A DNA stretch of 64,000 bases from Desulfobacterales bacterium. Its GTDB lineage: Bacteria > Desulfobacterota > Desulfobacteria > Desulfobacterales > JAEINQ01. A model generated the notes under the pieces. That model was not told where the DNA came from and ran no database searches. It saw only the letters and a list, made by a program, of their open reading frames with translations. The stretch spans positions 16,303 through 80,302 of the forward strand of contig JAEINQ010000023.1 in NCBI GenBank assembly GCA_016342285.1, in the 5' to 3' direction. Positions 42,481-51,881 of the stretch are shown here, piece by piece (within the stretch, counting starts at the first letter, position 1; every line of letters begins with the position of its first letter). A program made the position numbers and the translations under genes.

Positions 42481-42598
42481 TTGTTTGGTTGCGGCTCGGC
42501 CGCGATAGGATCTCCGTGTCTCCAGTTCGCGATGCGAACGGGTGGTGAAATCGCTGGTGGAATCTGCGGTTGCGTCGCAGTATTTATGAAATCGAGCA

Positions 42599-43552
42599 CT
42601 ATCCGGCGGAAGACCGGATGGTAATCCCGAAGAGTCGGCAGGCGTTGCCCCCCAGTATGGCCGCCAGGGTCTCCGGGTCCAGCCCCATTTGAACCAGTTT
42701 TTTGATCTCCCGGTCCCAGGCATAGGGGATATTGGGAAAATCGGTCCCGTAGAGCAGCCGGTCCGTTCGCATGGCGGCCAGGTCCGGAACAAAGTCCATG
42801 GGGAGATAATCGGCCAGCACCATGGTGGTATCGAGCCACAGGTTGTCATAAGCGACTGCCATCTGTCCAAAGGCCTCAAACTCATCGGCTCCCATGTGGG
42901 GCACGCAGACCGTGAGTTCCGGCCACCGTTTCAAGACATCTTCGACCCGGTCGGCCCGGTAGAGCAGGTAGGGGTCGCAGGGGTAGGCCGGGCTTTTGGG
43001 CTCGCGGCCCACATGCATGACCAGCGGACGGCCGTGCTCGGCGCAGACGGCGTACACCGTCTCCATGGCCGGGCTTTGAAGATCAAAGCACTGCACATGC
43101 CCGTGAAGCTTAACACCGGCAAGGCCCATGGCAAACCCCTCGGCAAGGATCAATGCGGCCTCCGGCTCGCCGGGAAAGACCGTTGCCAGGCCGGTGAGCT
43201 TGCCTTCATATTCCCGGCACAGACGGGCCATGTAAGCGTTGAGCAGGCGGGCCATACCCGGCTTATGCGCATAGTGCAGGCCCACCATGTGGCCCACGCC
43301 CCGGTCCATGAGAAATTCAATGAGTTGCCTTGAGCGCAGCTTATAGCGGATGGGCCACCCGTAAACGTCGAACCACCCCCATACCGCATCAAAAAGCGAG
43401 CCGGGAAACAGATGCACATGAGCGTCCACCACCAGGGGCAGGCCGGCGGGAAGGCGATCCCCCTCGACATCATCGATCCCGGGAAGGGGAAGGACGATAT
43501 CTTCCCGGTCGGGGCGTCTCTCCGTTTTCATGTCCATCCCTTTGTCAGCCAT
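42599..43552 (-). CDS. Amidohydrolase (ACMSD-like), intact metal site
   Basis: A 317-residue TIM-barrel of the amidohydrolase-2 family. All ligands are present: HxH in DAHVHLFPG, His in LVMHVGREP, His in VPHMGADE and Asp in YGTDFPNIP. NACRLFGI closes the family pattern. It should carry out a metal-dependent hydrolysis or decarboxylation; the substrate is unknown. The start at 43552 is chosen because a GGAG lies about 7 bases upstream; ATGs at 43570 and 43537 are alternatives. It is a helpful contrast with the ligand-less relative at 29443-30387. Confidence 0.85.
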   Translation of the reverse strand: MADKGMDMKTERRPDREDIVLPLPGIDDVEGDRLPAGLPLVVDAHVHLFPGSLFDAVWGWFDVYGWPIRYKLRSRQLIEFLMDRGVGHMVGLHYAHKPGMARLLNAYMARLCREYEGKLTGLATVFPGEPEAALILAEGFAMGLAGVKLHGHVQCFDLQSPAMETVYAVCAEHGRPLVMHVGREPKSPAYPCDPYLLYRADRVEDVLKRWPELTVCVPHMGADEFEAFGQMAVAYDNLWLDTTMVLADYLPMDFVPDLAAMRTDRLLYGTDFPNIPYAWDREIKKLVQMGLDPETLAAILGGNACRLFGITIRSSAG

Positions 43553-43583
43553 CTCTATCTCCATATCCATGGTAAGAATTGTC

Positions 43584-43647
43584 GGATTGACGGATTATCG
43601 AATTGGCGGATTGCCTTTAATTCGACAATTCGATAATTCGTCAATCC
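43584..43647. repeat. Long hairpin upstream of two divergent genes
   Basis: ggattgacggattatcgaattg pairs with caattcgataattcgtcaatcc (one mismatch region), leaving a loop of about 20 bases. Confidence 0.65.
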
Positions 43648-43815
43648 ATCAATATGCGAGTCGTAACCCTGTAACCGGATTTTTATAATGGATTTGACGG
43701 CCGTTCACAACCGCCAAAGCGGTTGTCTGGACGCTGGGGGTTGCCATGTCCCAAAAGTCGTGCCGGGAAGCCCGACAAACTGGACAGGAGAGCCGCGTTG
43801 GTGTATCAGCCGTCC

Positions 43816-44931
43816 ATGGGAAACGACACTAATGATACGGCCCTGGAGAGATGCATCCTTCACGGTCTGGCCTGTGAATGGGAACAGGCTGTGTGGATGC
43901 TGCCCCCCGGTCTGGGACGCGCCCTGAAAAAGCCCCTCTTTGCCCTGGAAAACGCCCGGTCCCGATGGGGCCGCTGGCAGGCCGACCGCCGCGAGATCAC
44001 GCTGAGCCGCCGCCTGGTCCTGGACCACCCCTGGGATGCGGTGCGCGAAGTGCTCCATCACGAAATGGCCCACCAACTGGCCCAGGAGGTTCTCGGTGGA
44101 AACGGCGAACCGCCCCACGGCCCGGTTTTTCGCCGGGCCTGCGCCCTGCTGCAGGCCAACCCCGAGGCTTCGGGCCGTTGCCCGACCCTTTACGAACGCC
44201 TTGCCGACACCGGCAACAAAGATGGGGACCGCACCCTTCGCCGCATTCGTAAACTCATGGCCCTGGCCGAAAGCGGCAATCGACACGAAGCCGAGGCCGC
44301 CATGGTCAAGGCCAGAGAGCTCATGGCACGCCACCACATCGAACAGATCCCCCGAAACACGGCCAGCGACTTCATCAGCATCTTCGTCGGCCGGCCAGCC
44401 CTGCGTCACTTTCGTGAGTTCTACCACCTGGCACCCATCGTGACCGACTTCTACTTCGTTCAGGGAATCTGGGTGACGGCCTATGTGCTGGAACGTAGAA
44501 AAATGGGACGGGTTCTTGAAATCAGCGGCACCCGCACCAACGTCACCATCGCCAGTTACGTCCACGACTTCGTGGAACGGTTCATCGACACCGGCTGGAC
44601 CGACTACAATCGGGGCCGCGGTCTGAACCGTCACCGGAAGACTGACTTTGCCGTGGGCATTCTTCATGGATTTCGCACCAAACTGGAAAAAGAGATTGGC
44701 GGTGCCGGGGCCTCGGCCCCATCCAAAACGCTGATGGCCCTGGCGGATCCGGCCCTGGACAGCTACATGGCCGTTCGCTATCCACGGGTCACCCGGTTCT
44801 CCCGCCAGGGACGCGTCGAGGAAACGGTCTACGGCGACGGGGTGCGCATCGGCAAGAAACTCGTGATTTCAAAAGGCGTGACCGACGCCGGAACCGGCCC
44901 GGTAAAGCGCATTCCCGGACCGCGCCGGTGA
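43816..44931 (+). CDS. SprT-like zinc metalloprotease with DUF2786 domain
   Basis: A roughly 371-residue protein. Residues about 50-120 are a SprT-like metalloprotease region with HHEMAHQLAQE (HExxH). Residues about 140-190 are a DUF2786 domain (RRIRKLMALAESGNRHEAEAAMVKARELMARHHIE). The rest is a helical tail with charged repeats. SprT-like domains act on protein-DNA crosslinks in eukaryotes; bacterial members are uncharacterised, so function is only inferred. The start is placed at the ATG 43816; the frame stays open to 43723 without a ribosome site. Confidence 0.8.
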   Translation: MGNDTNDTALERCILHGLACEWEQAVWMLPPGLGRALKKPLFALENARSRWGRWQADRREITLSRRLVLDHPWDAVREVLHHEMAHQLAQEVLGGNGEPPHGPVFRRACALLQANPEASGRCPTLYERLADTGNKDGDRTLRRIRKLMALAESGNRHEAEAAMVKARELMARHHIEQIPRNTASDFISIFVGRPALRHFREFYHLAPIVTDFYFVQGIWVTAYVLERRKMGRVLEISGTRTNVTIASYVHDFVERFIDTGWTDYNRGRGLNRHRKTDFAVGILHGFRTKLEKEIGGAGASAPSKTLMALADPALDSYMAVRYPRVTRFSRQGRVEETVYGDGVRIGKKLVISKGVTDAGTGPVKRIPGPRR

Positions 44932-45048
44932 CCGGATTAAAAAAAAGATGATCGCGTAAAAATTCAGAAATTGGACAAAAAGGCCATTTATGAATGGGGT
45001 AACTGTTCACGGAGTTGAAACACTCAAGAAGTTCCAATCCTTTTCACG

Positions 45049-45158
45049 GTAAGCGTTTACAGGGTGCCGTAGATGCGAGGCGCCGGGCATGCTGGCGTAC
45101 CCCTTCGTACTTCAAATGCCCGGGAACAAAGCAGATGCGGTGCCCTGTGAACGCTTAC
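45049..45158. repeat. 110-bp inverted-repeat element
   Basis: The left arm gtaagcgtttacagggtgcc and right arm ggtgccctgtgaacgcttac are inverted copies (two differences). An inner pair, gccgggcat / atgcccggg, adds a second stem. It fills most of the 44932-45169 gap and ends 12 bases from the next gene's stop. Confidence 0.75.
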
Positions 45159-45169
45159 ATGAATGGACA

Positions 45170-46201
45170 CTAACGCAGGGTACGCACCGGCATAATAAAC
45201 GCCCGATCCGACTTTTGCTGGTGGGTGACGGTTCCATAGTACAGGGTGACCGTGTATGCCTTGACAGGCACTTTTCTCACCGACGAAGACGACCAGTACG
45301 GCATGTGCACAATGACATTTTCAAAGGGATTCGGCTCGACCAGGGCCGGGCACTCGTAGGCGGTGTCGAGGATGCTGCGCCACTGGGAAAGGGTTGGCAG
45401 ACGCCAGTCCGCGTAACCGGCAAAACCGAACCGGTCGCATTCCGCCATGGCTTCCTGCCAAGTCAAGGCAGAGAAAAAATCGATCCGCCACCCGTTCTTG
45501 ACCCACATCAGCCCGTTTTCCCGATCAGTCACCGTACCATCACCATTGTCCGTAAATCGGCCTCGGGATGCCATTGCCCGGGGCGCCGGGGGTTGCTCGG
45601 CAGTGGCGGCCATCGGCGTTGTTGGGGGCACCGCGGGCCGATTGAGACCGGGAAGGACTGACGGTTTCTCAGTAGAGAGCACCGGCGGTGCCTCCAAAGT
45701 AGAAGGCCCCGTCACCGATCGACCAGGCTTGCGGGGTCGCTCAACGGGCGGCAGGGGCGCTGTGGCCGGTTCCAGATCGTCGATATCGGTACGGGGAACA
45801 AGGCCCATGGGTTTAGACGGCAACATCAGCGGGCCCTCGAACCGGTGGATCCCCCGATAGCTGACTTTTCCTTCCACCTTGAGCCGGTCCCAGTATGCCT
45901 CGGCGACTTCCAAGACGGCAAACCGGCCCATGTACACCCGGTAGAAAAGCCCCTTGTCCGGCACCTGGGTCTCTTTCCAGAAAACCACCTTTCCGATGCT
46001 TGCCAGGGAGTTGACAAAAGCATTGGCATTCTTCAAATCCTGGAAAGACGCCACGTGGACGCTGTAGTAAACCTTTTGCTCCGCGGCTACCGAGGCCGTC
46101 GACATGGCCCAAATACTCGCGAACACAATGAAGAGCCCGGTCACCATTGGGCACGTGCGTAGGTGAAAAAAGGCAAAAAGCGGTTGTGGCAAACCGGTCA
46201 T
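45170..46201 (-). CDS. Secreted SPOR-DUF1566 protein
   Basis: A 343-residue protein with a signal peptide (GLFIVFASIWAMSTASVAA). An N-terminal SPOR-like region follows (YYSVHVASFQDLKNANAFVNSL...YRVYMGRFA), then a Pro-rich linker (about 130-215), and a C-terminal DUF1566 domain (FTDNGDGTVTDRENGLMW, ADWRLPTLSQWRSI, YWSSSSV). SPOR domains bind denuded peptidoglycan; DUF1566 is a lectin-like periplasmic domain. It should sit in the periplasm at the cell wall. The pseudo-caspase at 49177 ends in the same DUF1566 type. A GGGAG site supports the ATG at 46201. Confidence 0.82.
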   Translation of the reverse strand: MTGLPQPLFAFFHLRTCPMVTGLFIVFASIWAMSTASVAAEQKVYYSVHVASFQDLKNANAFVNSLASIGKVVFWKETQVPDKGLFYRVYMGRFAVLEVAEAYWDRLKVEGKVSYRGIHRFEGPLMLPSKPMGLVPRTDIDDLEPATAPLPPVERPRKPGRSVTGPSTLEAPPVLSTEKPSVLPGLNRPAVPPTTPMAATAEQPPAPRAMASRGRFTDNGDGTVTDRENGLMWVKNGWRIDFFSALTWQEAMAECDRFGFAGYADWRLPTLSQWRSILDTAYECPALVEPNPFENVIVHMPYWSSSSVRKVPVKAYTVTLYYGTVTHQQKSDRAFIMPVRTLR

Positions 46202-46396
46202 GGCAATCACTCCCTTTGGCGTCACGGCGGCCACTTCCCTGCCCGCGACAGACTCTAACAGGCTGCTAAAGCGTGGATAAAGAATCCTGGCGTAGCGGAC
46301 CAGGCGTTGACCAAGTTGAGGTTTTATTTGACTCTATAGGGACAGGGTTATCTGCCCCAACACGGTTGAAATGACAAAAGTTAACCCTATCGTTGC

Positions 46397-46493
46397 AAAA
46401 GCCGGAGGGCTCCAGAGCCCAGGCGCAAAGGGTGAAGCCGTAGTGCTTTACTGCAAACCCTTTGCAACGCCGGATCTGGAGTTCTCCGACTTT
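46397..46493. repeat. Long imperfect hairpin element
   Basis: aaagccggagggctccagag and ctctggagttctccgacttt-like arms, each about 37 bases and ending in caaaggg / ccctttg, flank a 23-base centre. The 46202-47001 gap holds this and a degenerate family C copy (46272-46312). An open frame at 46524-46925 was not accepted. Confidence 0.7.
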
Positions 46494-47001
46494 CCCGAAG
46501 GGTAAAAAACACCGGAGAAATCATTGGGCTTTCTGGAATTCACCGACGATGCAATCCAGACATGGTCGACAAAACACGTTTTTACGTTACAGTTCTTGAG
46601 TTTAAACCGTTCCCAGCGTGTTTTTTATGCAACCATGGGGTTGATGGGGCTCTGCCGTCCGCCGGTTTCGTATAAGGGGCCAAATTTCTTACCCGCGTCC
46701 GCATTCCTCAGGGTATGCCGCGGTGACGTCTTACTGGCCCTGACGGACGCCGGTTCAGGTGAACAGTCCAGCGGGTATCCTGTACTGATTTCAAGGAAAA
46801 ATCAACCGGGGCCAATCACCATTTCACTTTTAACACAGGAACCCCATGATGGCAAAAGATCATACAGGCCTGTGCCCAAACGCCCTCTTCCCCTTTTCTT
46901 ACCCACTGGTTCTGTCTTCATTTGATATTTTTCCGTTGACACAGCGCAGTCCTTTTTCTATTTTAAGTGGGTATGGTTCCAAATTCACTGACGAGGTTCA
47001 T

Positions 47002-47904
47002 ATGCCGCGGGAAAAAATCACTCTGGCCATCCTCTTTGCAGATGTTGCCAAAAGCACCCAGCTCTATGAGAAGCTTGGCAATACGGCCGCCCAAAGCCTC
47101 ATCGGCAGATGTATCAACGTAATGAGCAAAGTCACCGCGGCCTATAACGGGACGGTGATCAAGACCATCGGCGATGAAATCATGTGCACCTTTCCAACGG
47201 CCCACGAAGCCGTGGACGCCGCCAAAGACATGCACCTGGCCCTGGAAGACATTCCCGTTCCGGAGCAGCCCAATTTCCCTCCGCCCAACATTTACGTGGG
47301 CATCCAATACGGCCCGGTGATTCGCGAAGCCGGAGACGTCTTTGGTGATGCCGTAAACGTGGCAGCCCGAATGGTGGCCTATGCCAAACAGCGCCAAATC
47401 ATCACCGCCCAGGAGACCATCGACGCCCTGCCGCCGAAATACCGCGAAGATGCCCGCTGCATTGACAAAACCACCATCAAGGGAAAGAGCGGCGAGTTGC
47501 TGATCTACGAAGTGATCTGGGAGCAGCACGACGTCACCGTCATGCTCGACGATTCTCCGGATGCGGCGCCGGCCCTTCGGTTGAGCCTGGAACTGACCCA
47601 CGATGGCAACACCGTGGCGGTGGATGAAAACCATCCGGTCGCCACCATGGGCCGCCAAATCCACAACGATGTTGTAGTCAACGACTCGCGGGTTTCACGG
47701 TCACACTCCCGGGTTGAATACCGTAAGGGCAAATTCATCATCGTGGACCAGAGCACCAACGGCACATACGTGGTCATTCAGGCCAAAAAGAACCTTCATG
47801 TGCGAAGGGATGAAGCGGTGCTGCTGGGCAACGGCATCATCGGTCTCGGCCGCGAGGTGACCAACGAATCACCGGCCGCCATCCACTACGCCATCAAGAT
47901 GTAA
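47002..47904 (+). CDS. Class III adenylate/guanylate cyclase with C-terminal FHA domain
   Basis: A 300-residue protein. Residues 5-165 are a class III cyclase catalytic domain: metal Asp in LFADVAKST, second Asp in KTIGDEIMCTF, and GDAVNVAARM near the transition-state residues. Residues about 195-290 are an FHA domain (MGRQIHNDVVVNDSRVSRSHSRVEY, DQSTNGTYV), which binds phosphothreonine. It would make a cyclic nucleotide under control of a Thr-phosphorylated partner, plausibly through the kinase at 52680-54527. A GAGG site precedes the ATG; a longer in-frame extension to 46846 is unlikely. A terminator follows. Confidence 0.88.
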   Translation: MPREKITLAILFADVAKSTQLYEKLGNTAAQSLIGRCINVMSKVTAAYNGTVIKTIGDEIMCTFPTAHEAVDAAKDMHLALEDIPVPEQPNFPPPNIYVGIQYGPVIREAGDVFGDAVNVAARMVAYAKQRQIITAQETIDALPPKYREDARCIDKTTIKGKSGELLIYEVIWEQHDVTVMLDDSPDAAPALRLSLELTHDGNTVAVDENHPVATMGRQIHNDVVVNDSRVSRSHSRVEYRKGKFIIVDQSTNGTYVVIQAKKNLHVRRDEAVLLGNGIIGLGREVTNESPAAIHYAIKM

Positions 47905-47974
47905 CCCGACCGATTTAATGAACTGACCCGCGGCATCCATCTTTGAACCTGAAAAATCTTTGGATTTATAGACA

Positions 47975-48012
47975 AAACCGCCACCCGGCATGGCCAGGTG
48001 GCGGTTATTTTT
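47975..48012 (+). terminator. Terminator after the cyclase-FHA gene
   Basis: The stem aaccgccacc/ggtggcggtt is followed by attttt. It lies between convergent genes. Confidence 0.85.
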
Positions 48013-48058
48013 CTTCTAAGCTGGGCGTTTCAAATTCCGAAATAGCGCTGAGGCGAGG

Positions 48059-48856
48059 TCAGGTCCGGCAGAGGATAACGCTGACATTGTCCTTGCCGCC
48101 AGCCTCATTTGCCCCTTCAATGAGTCGAACAGCGGTCTGGAGGACGTCATCGTTGTTGCCAGCAGCAATAATGTCGGCAATGCTGCCATCATCGAGCATA
48201 TCCGAAAGACCGTCGCTACACAGCAGGTAGTAATCGCCGGGCTTGAAGGCTTCCCATCCCGTGCTTCCCGAAACCGCAGCCGTCGGACCGATGGCACGGG
48301 TGATGATGTTTTTTTTCGGCGCTTCACCGTTGCGGCCTTTTCGGATCCATTCGTTGTAAGCGCTATGGTCCGTGGTAAGCTGTTCAAAGGCGCCGTCCCG
48401 CATCCGGTAAATTCGACTGTCGCCCACGTGAAACCAGAAGGCGTATCCGCCCTTGGTCACTGCCAGCCCGACGACTGTGGTCCCCATGAATCGGCGCAAC
48501 CCTTCATTACGGTTTCGCTCGTAAATCACCGTATTGGCCTTTCGCACCGATAAATCGGCCAGGGAGAGGTAGCAGGAAATTTCCGCCGGGATTCCGCCGC
48601 CATCGGTGATATCCGCCATCTCGGCCGCCATCACTTCCGGGGTGAAGAACTCCCGCATCACTTCGAGGGCGATCCGGCTGGCATCGGCACCACGTTCGTG
48701 TCCTCCCATGCCATCGGCCAGAAGGACAAAGGCTCCAGCTTCGTCGATGAAGATGGAGTCCTCGTTCTGTGGACGCATACGGCCGGGGTCAGAGACGCCG
48801 GCCGCGTGCATGAAGTCGGATTTGACTTGAATCTGCTTTTTTTCGCTCGATGTCAT
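48059..48856 (-). CDS. PP2C-type Ser/Thr protein phosphatase 1
   Basis: A 265-residue PP2C. Metal-binding motifs are RPQNEDS (Asp), LADGMGGHERG, VGDSRIYRM, LLCSDGLSDML and GGKDNVSVIL. It removes phosphate from Ser/Thr residues with Mn/Mg. There is no membrane segment. The ATG at 48856 begins just before homology; the open frame to 48994 would add 46 unrelated residues. It is convergent to the cyclase-FHA gene and divergent from the caspase-kinase operon. Confidence 0.9.
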   Translation of the reverse strand: MTSSEKKQIQVKSDFMHAAGVSDPGRMRPQNEDSIFIDEAGAFVLLADGMGGHERGADASRIALEVMREFFTPEVMAAEMADITDGGGIPAEISCYLSLADLSVRKANTVIYERNRNEGLRRFMGTTVVGLAVTKGGYAFWFHVGDSRIYRMRDGAFEQLTTDHSAYNEWIRKGRNGEAPKKNIITRAIGPTAAVSGSTGWEAFKPGDYYLLCSDGLSDMLDDGSIADIIAAGNNDDVLQTAVRLIEGANEAGGKDNVSVILCRT

Positions 48857-49063
48857 GGAGAATTCTCTCGAAACGGATAATTCTTTTTCATATATACAGG
48901 ATTGGAATTCCTTGTCAACATCTATTGCCTCGCATTTCTCCGGCTCACCCGTAGCGTCGAATTCAATATGGCCGGCCGCCATCTCCATTTTCATGTAGCG
49001 GCTGCCACCCCTTTTTGGAGGCCTGCCGGTAAGCCCCCCAGGGAGGCAAAAGCTTAATCACCC

Positions 49064-49092
49064 TTGACAGTTATCAAATTCCATCCTATAGG
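49064..49092 (+). promoter_or_regulatory. Sigma-70-type promoter of the pseudo-caspase-kinase operon
   Basis: TTGACA (49064-49069) and TATAGG (49087-49092) are separated by 17 bases, 84 bases before the ATG. Confidence 0.6.
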
Positions 49093-49176
49093 ATAGAGCT
49101 ATCATTCAACGGCCCCTCGGCCTCGTTCAAACCATGATGTTTCCCAGGACATATCGTCAAACAGGGACTGATTACC

Positions 49177-51870
49177 ATGCCAGTTAAGAGAAGGATAGCA
49201 CTTGTCGTCTTCTTCATTGCCGCATGCATGGGTGTCGGCTTGGCTGCAGCGGTGTTTTCCGCCCTTTCCGGAAAAGGCCGGCCGGACACCGGGGAAAACC
49301 ATGCCATCATCATCGGCATCGGCAACTACGAAAAATGGGACAAGCTGGACAGCCCGACAAAAGACGCCGAAGCGATATCAAAACTCCTTACAGAACGATA
49401 CGATTTCAAGAAATCGAACATCACGCTTCTCACCGATAAATCCGCGGAAAAGCCAACCATCGGAAACATTCTCACCGCCTTTGACCGAAACGTCAAGGAT
49501 TTAACCGAGAAAGACAACCTGCTGATCTTCTTCTCGGGTCACAGCACCGAAGATGAAGACGGCGAAACCTACTGGATACCGGCTGACGGCAAGAAAGACA
49601 CAAAGCTGACATGGCTCAAACATGCGAGCCTGATCGAAGAGTATTTCGCATCGCCCAATTTCAAGGCCAAAAACGTGGCGATCCTTTCCGATTCTTTTTT
49701 CTCCAACAAATTGCTACGATCCCGGTCTATCTCCCTGAGCCCCTATGACCTTCGCTACGCGGAAAAAATCGTGGAACGGGCAGCCCGGTCCTCCCGGGAA
49801 GTGATCTCATTCGGCGAATCCCACTGGGCCGGATCACCAGAAACCGATGGCCTGGGCCTGTTTACCTTCTATATTCTCAAGGCGCTCAAAGACAATCAAC
49901 TTGAAATCATCGATTTCGAGAACCTGATTTTCGATGAAGCAATTCTTTTTCCCATCACCAAGATCGCCGGCACAAAAATTATCCGAGGCCGACTTCGAAC
50001 GCCCATGGAAAAAGGCGGCCAGTTCGTGATCAGCAAACTGGCGGCGGCCGTACCCGTGGATGTTTTGACGGCCCAGGTATCGCCGGACAAGGGATATCCC
50101 GGCGACGAATTCACCTTCGCCGTTACCACCAGCGAACCGGCCGATCAGGTGATTCTTGAAATGGCCGGCAAGAAGCACATCATGGGCGGCGAAAAGACCG
50201 ACTGGCAGTTCACCACCACCGTGGACAAGGTGGGAACCCACGCCTTCACCGTCGCAGCCATCAATCGAAACGGCATCAAGGGCAAAATCAGGAAGGGCAG
50301 CGTCACCGCCATCAAGAAACGGGGCGAAATCGTCAACGTGGTGGCGGCCAGCGTGACACCGTCCAGTGGTTTGGGCGGGGACGCCTTTGCATTTTCCGCC
50401 ACCACCGATGTACCGGCAGAGAAGGTAGACCTCCGTATCGGCGACAAGACCTATGCCATGCGCGGGGCTGGAACGGCCTGGACCCTCAGCCATGCGGTCG
50501 ACCTGATCGGCAAGGTCGATTTTGCGGTGATCGCCACCAATGAGGACGGCGTCCAGGGAAAGGCCGGCCAGGGCGCCCTCAACCTGAAACCGGGCACCGC
50601 CAAGGTGGTCAACATTGCCACCACCCCGAAAACCGGGTTCGCCGGTGAAGAGTTCACCATCAATGTCCAAACGGACCGCTCCGCCGCCAAAGTCAATCTG
50701 GAGGTCGACGGCCAGATCCTGGCCATGCGAGGCAAGGGAACGGACTGGACCCTCAGGCGAAAGATCGAAGAGGTCGGCAAGAAAACCTTTACCGTCACGG
50801 CCTTAAACGTCGAGGGCACGGCAGGGGCCGCCAGACAAGGGGAGATTCTGACCAAAAAGAGCCCGGTACCGGTGCCTGACATCGCATCGGCCACAGCGGC
50901 CGCCGTGGCTCCCGGCAAGGGACATGTGGGCGATCGATTCGCCGTCAAGGTCACCACCACGGTGCCTTCTGAAAAAGTCATCCTCGATATCGAGGGCCAG
51001 CAGACAGCCATGGAAGGCAGTGGCACCCAATGGCAAACCATCGCCAAAATCGATAAACTCGGCACCAGCGCCTTTTCCGTGGTCGCCAGCAACAAGGATG
51101 GCGCCAGCGGCCAGGCACGGGAAGGAATCATCACCACCACCAAGGTGCCGGCCAAGCCGGTCAACGTGCTGACGGCGTCCGTCTCCCCCCAGCGCGGCCA
51201 GGTTGGAAAACCCTTCACATTTACGGCCAAAACCGACCGGCCGGCCAAGGCCGCCGTGGTGGTAATCGGTCAAAACCGTTACCGCATGACCGGTAGCGGC
51301 ACCGCCTGGCAACTCCAGCAGAAGATTGACCAGAGCGGCGCTGTTGATTTTCAGGTGATCGCCTTAAACGATGACAACCAGCCGGGACGCCCCGCCGATG
51401 CCTCCCTGGAAGTGTTCAAGACCCGGTTCAAGGCCAACAAGGACGGCTCGGTCACCGATATTCTCACCGGCAAGACCGGCCCGAGGTTCGTGGACAACGG
51501 CGACGACACCGTCACAGACCTGCTGGCGAGCCTCATGTGGACCAAGACACCCAAGCAGATCGCCGTCGAATACGACGATGCCGTGGAATACTGCCGGAAC
51601 CTGAAGGTCCAAAACCTCGGTGGATGGCGACTGCCCACCATCACCGAATGGAAGCAACTCACCGACAGAAAGCGTCAAAACCCGGCGCTTCCGGCTGGTC
51701 ACCCGTTTGTCAATATCCCTACCCATGTGGGATACTGGTCCAAGAGCCGGCATAGATTCGGCCCCGCCTATGTCTACCAGATGAACCTATGGTACGGCAA
51801 AGCGAACCACCAGAAGAAAAAAGAACCGGCCCTTGTCTGGCCGGTCCGCTTTGCGGATATCTCCGGATAA
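49177..51870 (+). CDS. Membrane-anchored pseudo-caspase with Ig-like repeats and DUF1566
   Basis: An 897-residue protein. Residues 7-29 are a signal/anchor. Residues about 40-280 are a caspase-like (C14) domain: HAIIIGIGNYEKW start, His122 in LIFFSGHS. At the usual Cys motif (DxCxxG) the sequence is SDSFFSN, with Phe174 (codon TTT at 49696) in place of the catalytic Cys, so proteolysis is not expected. Residues about 290-750 are five Ig-like repeats of about 92 residues, each with VTPxxGxxGDxFxFxxxT and a WxLxxxID-type core. The C-terminus is DUF1566 (GGWRLPTITEWKQL). Most of it should face the periplasm. It is first in an operon with PP2C and a kinase. Confidence 0.87.
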   Translation: MPVKRRIALVVFFIAACMGVGLAAAVFSALSGKGRPDTGENHAIIIGIGNYEKWDKLDSPTKDAEAISKLLTERYDFKKSNITLLTDKSAEKPTIGNILTAFDRNVKDLTEKDNLLIFFSGHSTEDEDGETYWIPADGKKDTKLTWLKHASLIEEYFASPNFKAKNVAILSDSFFSNKLLRSRSISLSPYDLRYAEKIVERAARSSREVISFGESHWAGSPETDGLGLFTFYILKALKDNQLEIIDFENLIFDEAILFPITKIAGTKIIRGRLRTPMEKGGQFVISKLAAAVPVDVLTAQVSPDKGYPGDEFTFAVTTSEPADQVILEMAGKKHIMGGEKTDWQFTTTVDKVGTHAFTVAAINRNGIKGKIRKGSVTAIKKRGEIVNVVAASVTPSSGLGGDAFAFSATTDVPAEKVDLRIGDKTYAMRGAGTAWTLSHAVDLIGKVDFAVIATNEDGVQGKAGQGALNLKPGTAKVVNIATTPKTGFAGEEFTINVQTDRSAAKVNLEVDGQILAMRGKGTDWTLRRKIEEVGKKTFTVTALNVEGTAGAARQGEILTKKSPVPVPDIASATAAAVAPGKGHVGDRFAVKVTTTVPSEKVILDIEGQQTAMEGSGTQWQTIAKIDKLGTSAFSVVASNKDGASGQAREGIITTTKVPAKPVNVLTASVSPQRGQVGKPFTFTAKTDRPAKAAVVVIGQNRYRMTGSGTAWQLQQKIDQSGAVDFQVIALNDDNQPGRPADASLEVFKTRFKANKDGSVTDILTGKTGPRFVDNGDDTVTDLLASLMWTKTPKQIAVEYDDAVEYCRNLKVQNLGGWRLPTITEWKQLTDRKRQNPALPAGHPFVNIPTHVGYWSKSRHRFGPAYVYQMNLWYGKANHQKKKEPALVWPVRFADISG

Positions 51871-51881
51871 AGGAGTGGCCC

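Noticed and set aside
46524..46925. A 133-codon frame before the cyclase gene
   Set aside because: No ribosome site, no recognisable domain, and it overlaps only the non-coding extension of the cyclase frame.
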